Shown: positions 49,909 to 62,857 of the stretch, one piece after another
Layout: each line of letters begins with the position of its first letter
How positions within the stretch are numbered: the first letter of the stretch is position 1
Origin: CAWJJM01 sp963843275
Lineage (GTDB): Bacteria > Acidobacteriota > Thermoanaerobaculia > Multivoradales > JBCCEF01
Assembly (NCBI GenBank): GCA_963843275.1
Contig: CAWJJM010000012.1
Coordinates: 682,001-746,000, forward strand
Reading direction: 5' to 3'
Length of the DNA stretch: 64,000 bases
Program-made: the position numbers and the translations under genes
Notes under the pieces: generated by a model
What the model was told of the DNA's origin: nothing
Seen by the model: the letters and a program-made list of their open reading frames with translations, nothing else
Databases searched by the model: none

Positions 49909-50748
49909 ATGCGCGAATCTCGACGGATCCTCCTCGTCGCGGCGACGGTCTGCCTGTGCGGCCCCGGGGCCGGGCCGGCGCGGGCGGAGACGCGGATCTA
50001 CGTGCCCGAGCCCGGCGCCACCGTCACCTTCGTCAACTACGGCCTGGGGATCAACGAGACCGACTACCTGCTGGGCGGCGCCCTGGCGGTCGAGGTGGAC
50101 GGGAGCTTCGTCCGCGCCCTGCCCTTCGGGCTCACCGTGCGGGCCGAGGGTCCGCCGGGGGCGGAGGCCGATCCCTGGCCGGGGTCGGTGGGCGACGACC
50201 TCTTCGGCACCCTCGCCGGGGACGGCGGACTGTCGCTGGACGGCGCTACCGCCCAGGGCCTCGCGACCAGCTTCCTGCTCGCGCCGGCCGGCGGCTCGAC
50301 GACCGAGGTGCGGTTCAGCGGCCTCATCGAGGGGATCTACGGCGACGACACCGCCTTCTGGTCCTGGACCGACGTGCCGCTGCGCCTCGCGGCGACCACT
50401 GAGGCGGCGGTCGTCCCCGGCGGCCGGTTCCTGGTCGCGGCGACCTGGAGCGACGGCCGCGGCGGGTCGGGCGTCGCCCACGGCAGGGCGATCACCCGCG
50501 ACGGCGTGGTGCTGTGGTTCTTCTCCCCCGACAACCCGGAGCTGACCGTCAAGGTGCTCGACGCCTGCGTCCCCTTCGGCCGCTTCTGGGTGTTCGCCGC
50601 GGGCCTGACCAACGTCGGCGTGGAGTTGCAGGTCACCGACCGGTGGACCGACACGACGCGGACCTACGGCTCCGCTCCCGGCACCCCGTTCGCGCCGGTG
50701 CAGGCCACCGACGCCTTCGCCACCTGCAGCCTCCCCGCCCCGTCCTGA
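49909..50748 (+). CDS. Secreted protein with DxCxxxGRFWVF motif
   Basis: 279-residue exported protein of unknown function. The signal peptide ends at PARAET. The N-terminal half reads as beta-strands (ATVTFVNYGLGINETDYLLGG). The C-terminal part contains VLDACVPFGRFWVFAAGLT and VGVELQVTDRWTDTTRTY, which I recall as a recurrent module at the C-terminus of many secreted proteins of Acidobacteriota-type genomes; it has no established role. The second Cys, near the end (FATCSLPAP), may pair with the one in DAC. ATG 49909 is used because it starts directly before the signal; GTG 49897 is possible. Confidence 0.65.
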   Translation: MRESRRILLVAATVCLCGPGAGPARAETRIYVPEPGATVTFVNYGLGINETDYLLGGALAVEVDGSFVRALPFGLTVRAEGPPGAEADPWPGSVGDDLFGTLAGDGGLSLDGATAQGLATSFLLAPAGGSTTEVRFSGLIEGIYGDDTAFWSWTDVPLRLAATTEAAVVPGGRFLVAATWSDGRGGSGVAHGRAITRDGVVLWFFSPDNPELTVKVLDACVPFGRFWVFAAGLTNVGVELQVTDRWTDTTRTYGSAPGTPFAPVQATDAFATCSLPAPS

Positions 50749-50779
50749 CCGTGCCGGCGGCGCGCTGGCGCCGCCGTGC

Positions 50780-50785
50780 TAGGTT
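50780..50785 (+). promoter_or_regulatory. -10-like TAGGTT six bases before the ggt start
   Basis: TAGGTT ends six bases before ATG 50792, without any ribosome-binding site between. If it is used, transcription would start at or next to the ATG, giving a leaderless message. The match to consensus is modest. Confidence 0.3.
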
Positions 50786-50791
50786 TCCGGC

Positions 50792-52694
50792 ATGACTCCG
50801 GAATCCCGTCGGCGGCGGGGCCACGGGCGTCGCCGTGGTCCCGGCCTGCCGCCCCTCCCGCTCCTCCTGCTCCTCGCCGCCGCGCTCGCCGCCGCGGTCC
50901 CGCCCGCCGCCGCCGAGGGCGTCGACAAGCCGGTGCTGCACGCCCGCCACTGGCTGGCGATCACCGGCAAGCCGCTGGCGGCCACCGCCGGCGCCATGAC
51001 CTTCCAGAAGGGCGGCAACGCGGTCGACGCCGCCTGCGCCATGCTGGCCGCGGCCTGCACGATGTGGGACACGCTGGGCTGGGGCGGCGAGACCCAGGCG
51101 CTGATCTACGACCCGGGGGCGCGCAAGGTGATCGCCATCGACGGCCTCGGGGTCGCGCCGACCGGCGCCACCCCCGAGCTCTTCCGCGCCCGCGGCGAGC
51201 GCTACCCGCCGGAGTTCGGGCCGCTGGCCGCGGTCACGCCGGGCACCCCCGGCGCCCTGATGACGATGCTCGCCGAGTACGGCACGCTGTCGCTGGCCGA
51301 GGTCCTGGCGCCGGCGCTGGAGCTCGCCGACGGCTACCCGATCGAGGCCCAGCTGGTGCGCTCGATCACCGCGCAGCGCGAGCGCCTGGCCGGCTGGCCC
51401 GACTCGGCGGCGGTCTTCCTGCCGGGCGGCGCGCCGCCCGAGCCCGGGCAGATGTTCCGCCAGCCCCGACCTCGCCGCCACCCTGCGCAAGCTCGTCGCC
51501 GCCGAGCGCGAGGCGCTGGCCGCGGGCAAGAGCCGCGAGGAGGCGATCTACGCCGCCTACGACCGCTTCTACCGCGGGGACGTCGCCGCCGAGATCGTGC
51601 GCTCCGTGCGCGCCGCCGGCGGCCTGTTCACCGGCGAGGACCTGGCGTCCTGGAAGCCGCTGGTCGAGGAACCGGTCTCCACCACCTACAAGGGGATCGA
51701 GGTCTACAAGCTCACCACCTGGACCCAGGGCCCGGTGATGCTCCAGGTGCTCAACCTGCTCGAGCCGCTCGACCTGCGCGCCATGGGCTACGACAGCGCC
51801 CGCTACCTCCACACCCTCTACCAGGCGATGAACCTGGCGTACGCCGACCGCGACTTCTACTACGGCGACCCCTACTTCCCGCCGCAGGAGCCGATCGCCG
51901 GCCTGCTCTCGAAGGCGTACGCCGACGAGCGGCGGAAGCGGATGGACCCGGACCGCAACGACCCCGCCGTGGGCCCGGGCGACCCCTACCGCTACCAGGC
52001 GGGGGACAACCCCTTCGCCGACCTGCTGCACGCCTGGCCGCCCGCGGGCGCCGGCAGGGCGGAGCCGGCGGTGGCGGCGCGCGACGGGCTGGGTTTCGAC
52101 GAGGCCTTCCGCGCCGGCACCACCTCGGTGCTCGCCGCCGACGCCGCCGGCTGGGTGGTGTCGATGACCCCGAGCGGCGGCTGGGTCCCCGCCTGGATCG
52201 CCGGCGACACCGGGGTCGGCCTGTCGCAGCGCATGCAGAGCTTCGTCACCGACCCGGCGGAGGACCCCTACAACGTCGTGGCGCCCGGCAAGCGGCCACG
52301 GGTCACGCTCACCCCGACGCTGGCGCTGCGCGACGGCCGTCCCTACCTCGCCGCCGCCGTCCAGGGCGGCGACACCCAGGACCAGAACCTGCTGCAGTTC
52401 TTCCTCGACGTGGTGGAGTGGGGGATGGACGTCCAGCAGGCGGCCGAGGCCGCCCACCTGACCAGCTACCAGATGTTCTCGTCCTTCGGCCAGCACGAGC
52501 GGCGCCCGGGCCGCGTCACCCTGCGCGAGGACACCCCGCCCTGGGTGCGGGAGAAGCTCCGCGCCATGGGGTACGACGTCGAGCTGGCGGCGAAGACGTC
52601 GGGGCCGATCAACGCCATCGTCTTCGACGCCGCCCACGGCACGATGTGGGGCGGCTCGAGCGACTACGGCGAGGACTACGGGGTGGGCTGGTGA
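50792..52694 (+). pseudogene. ggt: Gamma-glutamyltransferase, one frameshift
   Basis: Periplasmic N-terminal-nucleophile hydrolase that cleaves glutathione and gamma-glutamyl bonds. A signal peptide (LLLLLAAALAAAVPPAAAEG) precedes the large-subunit region (FQKGGNAVDAACAMLAAACT; AVTPGTPGALMTML). Near 51464-51467 a run of four C has one base too many. Dropping it restores RQPDLAATLRKLVAAER and the rest of the protein, which continues to the stop at 52694. The autoprocessing nucleophile is the Thr pair in RAGTTSVLAADAAGW, and the later GGDTQDQNLLQFFLDV and GGSSDYGEDYGVGW fit the small subunit. After repair the length is normal, about 634 residues. It may be an assembly error in an otherwise intact gene. 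Confidence 0.87.
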
Positions 52695-52948
52695 GCCGCG
52701 CCCCGTCCCCCCGTCCGCCCTAGGTCCGCGCGGCCGGCCCGGGGGTCCCGGGGCGGCGCCGGACCGGGCCGTGGCACAATCGGGGCAGGCCCGTCCGCCG
52801 CGCCGGCGCTCGACCGCGCGGAAGGCTTCTTGCACCTTCCGGCGGTATCGCGACCCGGCGCGCCGCCGCCCCCTCGGGCCGGCGGACGGACGGGGTCTCT
52901 TCGGCCGGGGAACCCCCGGGACAGGGAATCTCAAGGACAGGAGCGGGT

Positions 52949-54961
52949 GTGGTCGAGAAGCGAGACGGGGCGAGCGAGCAGGGCCGCCGGCGGGTGGTGA
53001 TCGAAGGGGTGGAGCCGGAGGTCGACGCCGGCCGCTTCCCGATCAAGCGCACCGTCGGGGAGAAGGTCGAGGTCGAGGCCGACGCCTTCACCGACGGCCA
53101 CGACGCGCTGAGCCTCCGCCTGCTGTGGCGCCACGAGGGGGCCGACCGCTGGGAGGAGGCGCCGCTGCGCGAGCTCGGCAACGACCGCTGGCGCGGCGAG
53201 TTCACGGTCACCCGGCTGGGGCGCTACCGCTACACCGTCGAGGGCTGGGTGGATCCCTTCAAGTCGTGGCGCCGCGACCTGCGCAAGCGGGTCGAGGCGG
53301 GCCAGGACGTGCGGGTCGACCTGGAGATCGGCGCCGCCCTGGTGCGCGAGGCGGCGGCGCGGGCGCCGAAGCGCGACGCCAAGGTCCTCGCCGGGCTCGC
53401 CGACGACCTGGCCGACGGCAAGGAGTACGCGGAGCGCCTGCGGTTGGCGCTCGACGACGAGCTGGGCGAGCTGGTCGGCCGCCACCCCGACCGGCGGCAC
53501 GCCACCCGCTACGGGCGCGAGCTCGCGGTGCGGGTCGACCGCGAGCTGGCCCGCTTCTCGGCCTGGTACGAGATGTTCCCCCGCTCGGCGGCCGCCGAGC
53601 CCGGGCGGCACGGCACCTTCGCCGACGTCGAGGCACGGCTGCCCTACGTCGCCGGCCTCGGCTTCGACGTCCTCTACCTGCCGCCGATCCACCCGATCGG
53701 CATCGCCCATCGCAAGGGGAAGAACAACGCCGTCGAGGCGCAGCCCGGCGACGTCGGCAGCCCGTGGGCGATCGGCGGCGAGGCCGGCGGCCACACCGCG
53801 ATCCTCCCGGAGCTCGGCACCCTGGAGGAGTTCCGGCACCTGGTCGAGACGGCGCGCGACGAGCACGGCCTCGAGGTGGCGCTCGACATCGCCTTCCAGG
53901 CCCGCCCCGACCACCCCTGGGTCCACGAGCACCCCGAGTGGTTCCGGAAGCGCCCGGACGGCTCGATCCAGTACGCCGAGAACCCGCCGAAGAAGTACGA
54001 GGACATCTACCCGTTCGACTTCGAGTGCGAGGACTGGCGCGGCCTGTGGGAGGAGCTGGCCGGCGTCTTCGAGCACTGGATCGCGCAGGGGGTCCGGGTG
54101 TTCCGGGTCGACAACCCGCACACCAAGCCCTTCGCCTTCTGGGAGTGGGTGATCGGCGAGGTGCAGGGGCGGCACCCGGAGGTGATCTTCCTGTCGGAGG
54201 CCTTCACCCGGCCGAAGGTGATGGCCCGGCTGGCCAAGCTCGGCTTCACCCAGACCTACACCTACTTCACCTGGCGGACCACGAAGTGGGAGCTGACCGA
54301 GTACTTCACCGAGCTGTCCCACGGCCGTCCGGCGCAGTTCTTCCGCCCCAGCCTGTGGCCGAACACGCCGGACATCCTGCCCGAGCACCTGCAGGTCGGC
54401 GGCCGTCCGGCCTTCGTGCAGCGCCTGCTGCTCGCCGCCACGCTGGGGGCCAGCTACGGGATCTACGGCCCCGCCTTCGAGCTCGGCGAGGCGCGGCCGC
54501 GCGAGCCGGGCAGCGAGGAGTACCTGAGCTCGGAGAAGTACCAGCTCCGCACCTGGGACCTCGAGCGGCCCGACAGCCTGGCCGAGCTGATCGCGCGGGT
54601 CAACCGGGTGCGGCGCGAGAACCCGGCGCTGCACAGCGACCGCGGGCTCGAGTTCCACCCGGTGGACAACGACCAGCTCCTCGCCTACACCAAGCGCACC
54701 GAAGGCGGCTCCAACCTGATGCTGATGGTGGTCAACCTCGACCCCCACCACGTGCAGTCGGGCTGGCTGGACCTGCCGCTCGAGCGGCTCGGCATCGACC
54801 CGGCGCGCCCCTTCCAGGTGCACGACGTGCTGACCGACGCGCGCTACCTGTGGCAGGGGCCGCGCAACTTCGTGCAGCTCGACCCGGGCTCGGTGCCGGC
54901 GCACGTCTTCCGCCTGCGCCGGCGGGTCAAGAGCGAGCGCGACTTCGACTACTTCATGTGA
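52949..54961 (+). CDS. glgE: Alpha-1,4-glucan:maltose-1-phosphate maltosyltransferase
   Basis: GH13_3 enzyme that extends alpha-1,4-glucan using maltose-1-phosphate. The N-terminal domain (KRTVGEKVEVEADAFTDGH) and helical insert precede the barrel. The barrel shows LGFDVLYLPPIHPIG and RKGKNNAV, the nucleophile Asp in VFRVDNPHTKPFAFW, the acid Glu in IFLSEAFTRPKVM and the third Asp in PNTPDILPEHL. YGIYGPAFELGE is a GlgE signature. The 670-residue length is normal. GTG 52949 follows AGGAG closely. The substrate is made by the maltokinase part of the next gene, which begins 59 bases downstream. Confidence 0.96.
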   Translation: MVEKRDGASEQGRRRVVIEGVEPEVDAGRFPIKRTVGEKVEVEADAFTDGHDALSLRLLWRHEGADRWEEAPLRELGNDRWRGEFTVTRLGRYRYTVEGWVDPFKSWRRDLRKRVEAGQDVRVDLEIGAALVREAAARAPKRDAKVLAGLADDLADGKEYAERLRLALDDELGELVGRHPDRRHATRYGRELAVRVDRELARFSAWYEMFPRSAAAEPGRHGTFADVEARLPYVAGLGFDVLYLPPIHPIGIAHRKGKNNAVEAQPGDVGSPWAIGGEAGGHTAILPELGTLEEFRHLVETARDEHGLEVALDIAFQARPDHPWVHEHPEWFRKRPDGSIQYAENPPKKYEDIYPFDFECEDWRGLWEELAGVFEHWIAQGVRVFRVDNPHTKPFAFWEWVIGEVQGRHPEVIFLSEAFTRPKVMARLAKLGFTQTYTYFTWRTTKWELTEYFTELSHGRPAQFFRPSLWPNTPDILPEHLQVGGRPAFVQRLLLAATLGASYGIYGPAFELGEARPREPGSEEYLSSEKYQLRTWDLERPDSLAELIARVNRVRRENPALHSDRGLEFHPVDNDQLLAYTKRTEGGSNLMLMVVNLDPHHVQSGWLDLPLERLGIDPARPFQVHDVLTDARYLWQGPRNFVQLDPGSVPAHVFRLRRRVKSERDFDYFM

Positions 54962-55020
54962 GACGGCCGGACCGCCGCGGCGGCGCGGGCGGGATCTTCG
55001 GAACGGACGAAAGGGGAGCG

Positions 55021-58466
<3,446 letters not shown>

Positions 58467-58470
<4 letters not shown>

Positions 58471-61400
58471 GCGCATCGCGGCGCCGCGGGGCGGCGGGCG
58501 CCGCGGCGCGCCGCGCGCTCGGCGAGCTCGCCGCCGAGCACGGCGTGCTGCGCGCCTACCGCGACGCGCTGGGGAAGCGGCGGACGGCCTCGGAGGCCGC
58601 GCTGGTGGCGGTCCTGCGCGCCCTCGGTGCGCCGCTCGAGGACGCCGGCGACGCCCCGGCCGCCCTGGCGGCGTGGCGCGCCGAGCGGGCGGCGCGCCGG
58701 GTCGAGCCGGTCGCGGTGGCCTGGGACGGAAGCGGCGGCGCCGTCGAGCTCACCGTTCCCCCGTCGGGCGGGCAGCGCCGCCGCACGGTCGACGCGCACC
58801 TGGCGCTCGAAGGCGGCGGCGGCGGGCGCTGGCGGCGTGCCTTCGAGCGCCTCGACGACCTCGGTGCCTCGCCCCACGCCACCGCCGGCGGGGTCCCCTG
58901 GCGCCGGCTGCGCCTGCCGTTGCCGGCCGACCTGCCGGCCGGCTACCACACCCTGACCCTCGATCTCGGCGGCGGCGAGGTGCGCGAGACGCGGGTGATC
59001 GCGGCGCCGCGCCGGGCCTGGGCCGCGCCGGCGGAGGGCGCTGGACCGGCGACGGGCGACGCCCGCACGGGGCTGCCCTGGGGCGTCTTCCTGCCGCTCT
59101 ACGCCCTGCGCCGGGAGGCCGACGATCTCGGCGTGGGGGACTTCTCCGACCTCGAGGCGATGGGGCGCTGGGTGGCGGAGCTCGGCGGCGGCACGGTGGC
59201 CACCCTGCCGCTGCTCGCCGCCTTCCTCGGTGCCGAGGGGCCGTTCGATCCGAGCCCCTACGCGCCGGCCAGCCGGCTGTTCTGGAACGAGCTCTACCTC
59301 GACCTGCGCCGGCTGCCCGAGCTGGAGCGCTCGGCGGCGGCACGGTCGCTGCTCGCCGCGGCCGGCGGCGCGGCCGCGCCCGTGGGCGCGGCCCGCGTGG
59401 ACTACCGGCGGGTCTACGGCGCCAAGCGCCGGGTGCTCGAGGCGCTGGCGGCGAGCTTCTTCGCCGGCGCTTCGGAGCAGCGGCGCGGCGCCTTCGACGA
59501 GCTGCTGCACCGCCGCCCCGAGCTCGCGGACTACGCCGCCTTCCGGGCGGTCGGGGAGCGGTGCGGAACGCCCTGGCGGGAGTGGCCCGAGGCGGCGCGC
59601 GCGGGCGATCTCTCCGCCGCGGAGGGCGACGAGGAGGCCCGCCGCGTCCACCTCTACGCGCAGTTCGCGTGCGAGGAGCAGCTCGCGGCGGTGGCGGCGT
59701 CCCTGGCGGCCGCCGCAGCGGACGGCGGCCTCTACCTCGACCTGCCGCTGGGCGCCCACCGCGACTCCTACGACACCTGGCGGGAGGGCGACCTGTTCGC
59801 CGAGGGCGTGTCGGCCGGGGCGCCGCCGGACGACTTCTTCACCCGCGGGCAGGACTGGGGCTTCCAGCCGATCCACCCCGAGCGCTCGCGCCTCCAGGGG
59901 CACCGCCACTTCGCCGCGGTGGTCCGCCACCACCTGCGGCACGCGCGGTGGTTGCGGCTCGACCACGTGATGCAGCTCCACCGCCTGTTCTGGGTGCCGG
60001 CCGGGGCGCCGGCCACCGAGGGCGTCTACGTGCGCTCGCCGGACGAGGAGCTCTACGCGGTGCTGACCCTCGAGTCGCACCGCGCCCACGCCCGGCTCCT
60101 GGGCGAGAACCTGGGCACCGTGCCCGGCTACGTCGACCGGGCCCTGGAGCGCCACGGCGTGCTGCGGCTGTTCGTGCTGCCGTTCGAGATCGACCGGGCG
60201 GAGCCGCCGCAGGCGCTGCACCGGCCGGTGCCGGCGGACGCGGTCGGCGCCGTCGACACCCACGACATGCCCCCCTTCCGGGCCTTCTGGGAGGGCGCCG
60301 ACCTCGACCTGCGCGAGGAGCTCGGGCTGCTCGCTCCGGAGGCCGCGGCGGCGGCCCGCCGGGACCGCGCCGCCGAGCGCGCGCACTGGCGCGCCGGCCT
60401 CCGCGCCGGCGGGCGGCTGGGGTCGGGCGAGGAGGGCCCGCTGGCGGTCCATGCCGCCGCCCTCGCCTCGCTCGGCGCCGGCGCGGCGGCGCTGGTGCTG
60501 GCGAACCTCGAAGACCTGTGGGGCGAGACCGCGCCGCAGAACGTGCCGGGCACCGGCGCCGAGCGGCCCAACTGGCGGCGCCGCGCGGCGCTGTCGCTCG
60601 AGGAGATGGCGCGAGACCCCCGGGTGACGGCGGCGCTGGCCGGCCTGGCGGCGGCGCGCCGCACGGCGGCCGGCGCGGAGCTTGCGTGGAAGAAGAGCAT
60701 CGCCGCAGCCGGGCCCGCGGCCCGGCCCGGCGCCCCCGCGGGCGCCGCCCCCGCCATCGACGACGGAAGGAGCCGCATGACCAAGGACAAGCCAGCGCAG
60801 TCGAAGCCCGCTCCGGCGACCCCCGCCGCCGCGGTCGCCGACGTCGAGCCGGTCGCGGTGGAGGAGAGCCGGATCGGCGACGACGACGTGTATCTGTTCA
60901 ACGAGGGCCGGCACTTCCGGCTCTACGACAAGCTGGGCGCCCACCGCGCGCGCTCCGGCGGCCAGGAGGGCTACGCCTTCGCGGTGTGGGCGCCGGACGC
61001 CGAGCGGGTGAGCGTGATCGGCGACTTCAACGGCTGGGACCGCGACGCCCACCCGCTGTCGGCGCGCGGCAGCTCCGGCATCTGGGAGGGCTTCCTGCCC
61101 GGGATCGAGGCGGGGAGCAACTACAAGTTCCACGTCGCGTCCCGCTTCGGCGGCTACCGGGTGGACAAGGCCGACCCCTTCGCGGTGCGCAGCGAGGTGC
61201 CGCCGAAGACCGGCTCGGTGCTCTGGCACCTGGACTACGAGTGGGGGGACGGCGCGTGGATGGCCGGCCGCGGCGAGCGCTCGGCGCTCGATCGGCCGGT
61301 GTCGATCTACGAGATGCACCTCGGCTCGTGGCGGCGGGTGCCGGAGGAGGAGAACCGCCCGTTGACCTACCGCGAGCTGGCCGAGCCGCTGGCCGAGCAC

Positions 61401-62756
61401 CTGGAGTCGATGGGCTTCACCCACGTCGAGTTCCTGCCGCTGATGGAGCACCCGTTCTACGGCTCCTGGGGCTACCAGACCACCGGCTACTTCGCGCCGA
61501 CCGCCCGCTACGGCACGCCGCAGGACCTGATGTTCCTGATCGACCACCTCCACCAGCGCGGCTTCGGGGTGATCCTCGACTGGGTGCCGTCGCACTTCCC
61601 GACCGACGAGCACGGCCTCGCCTATTTCGACGGCACCCACCTGTTCGAGCACTCCGACCCGCGCGTCGGCTTCCACCCGGACTGGAACAGCTACATCTTC
61701 AACTATGGCCGTCACGAGGTGCGCAGCTTCCTGATCTCCTCGGCGCTGTACTGGCTCGACCGCTTCCACGCCGACGGGCTGCGGGTCGACGCCGTCGCCT
61801 CGATGCTCTACCGCGACTACTCGCGCCAGCCGGGGGAGTGGATCCCCAACGTGCACGGCGGGCGCGAGAACCTGGAGGCGATCGACTTCCTGCGCCAGCT
61901 CAACACCGCCGTCTACGAGCACCATCCGGACGTGCAGACCTTCGCCGAGGAGTCGACCTCGTGGCCGATGGTGTCGCGGCCCACCTACGTCGGCGGGCTG
62001 GGCTTCGGCTACAAGTGGGACATGGGCTGGATGCACGACACCCTGGTCTACATGTCCAAGGAGCCGGTGCACCGCAAGTTCCACCAGGGCCAGCTCACCT
62101 TCCGCATGATCTACGCCTTCTCGGAGAGCTTCATCCTGCCGCTGTCGCACGACGAGGTGGTGCACGGCAAGGGCTCGTTGCTCGGCAAGATGCCCGGCGA
62201 CGACTGGCAGAAGTTCGCCAACCTGCGGCTGCTCTACGGCTACATGTGGCTGCAGCCGGGCAAGAAGCTCCTGTTCATGGGCAGCGAGCTCGGCCAGTGG
62301 GACGAGTGGAGCCACGAGTCGTCCGTCGCCTGGCACCTCGGTGACCACGGGCCGCACCAGGGGATCGCGCGGCTGGTGGGCGACCTGAACCGCCTCTACC
62401 GCGGGGCGCCGGCGCTGCACCAGCTCGACTGCGACCCGGCGGGCTTCGAGTGGATCGACGCCTCCGACGCCGAGAGCTCGGTGCTCTCCTTCCTGCGCCG
62501 GGGCCGCGACGGCGACGAGCGCTTCGTGGCGGTGTTCAACTTCACCCCCGTGCCGCGCCACGCCTACCGCATCGGGGTCCCCGGCGGCGGCCGCTGGGCG
62601 GAGGTCCTCAACACCGACTCCGCCGACTACGGCGGCTCCGGCCAGGGCAACCTGGGCGGCGTCGACGCCTCGCCGACCCCGCTGCACGGCCGCAGCCACT
62701 CGGTCGCCCTGACCCTGCCGCCGCTGGGGATGGTGCTGCTCCGGAACGGCGGGTAG
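58467..62756 (+). CDS. malQ-glgB: 4-alpha-glucanotransferase and glycogen branching enzyme read as one frame
   Basis: The first 770 residues are MalQ (GH77), with an N-terminal beta domain of about 200 residues as in the actinobacterial type. Catalytic marks are WLRLDHVMQLHRLFW, LLGENLGTVPG and AVDTHDMPPF. The frame crosses a Pro/Ala/Gly-rich stretch without stop and continues at ATG 60777 into GlgB (659 residues). GlgB has a CBM48 domain (FAVWAPDAERVSVIGDFNGW) and a GH13_9 barrel (GLRVDAVASMLYRDYSRQ; TFAEESTSWP; LPLSHDEVVHG). A GGAAGGAG ribosome-binding site precedes ATG 60777. A frame shift by one base in the linker's C runs would end malQ at the TGA overlapping that ATG. MalQ remodels maltodextrins; GlgB adds alpha-1,6 branches for GlgE glucan. 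Confidence 0.93.
60765..60780 (+). promoter_or_regulatory. Internal ribosome-binding site and ATGA start of GlgB
   Basis: GGAAGGAG (60765-60772) is four bases before ATG 60777, and a TGA overlaps that ATG in the +1 frame. This is the standard look of a coupled second cistron, despite the open upstream frame. Confidence 0.7.
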
Positions 62757-62857
62757 GCCGCGCCGGCCGCCCGGCCGCGGTGCGAAATCGTCGCGGTGCG
62801 AGGCCGCGGCGCCGCGCGCCGCCGGGCCGCTGGCCGCCCTCTTGCGCCCGATCGCCG

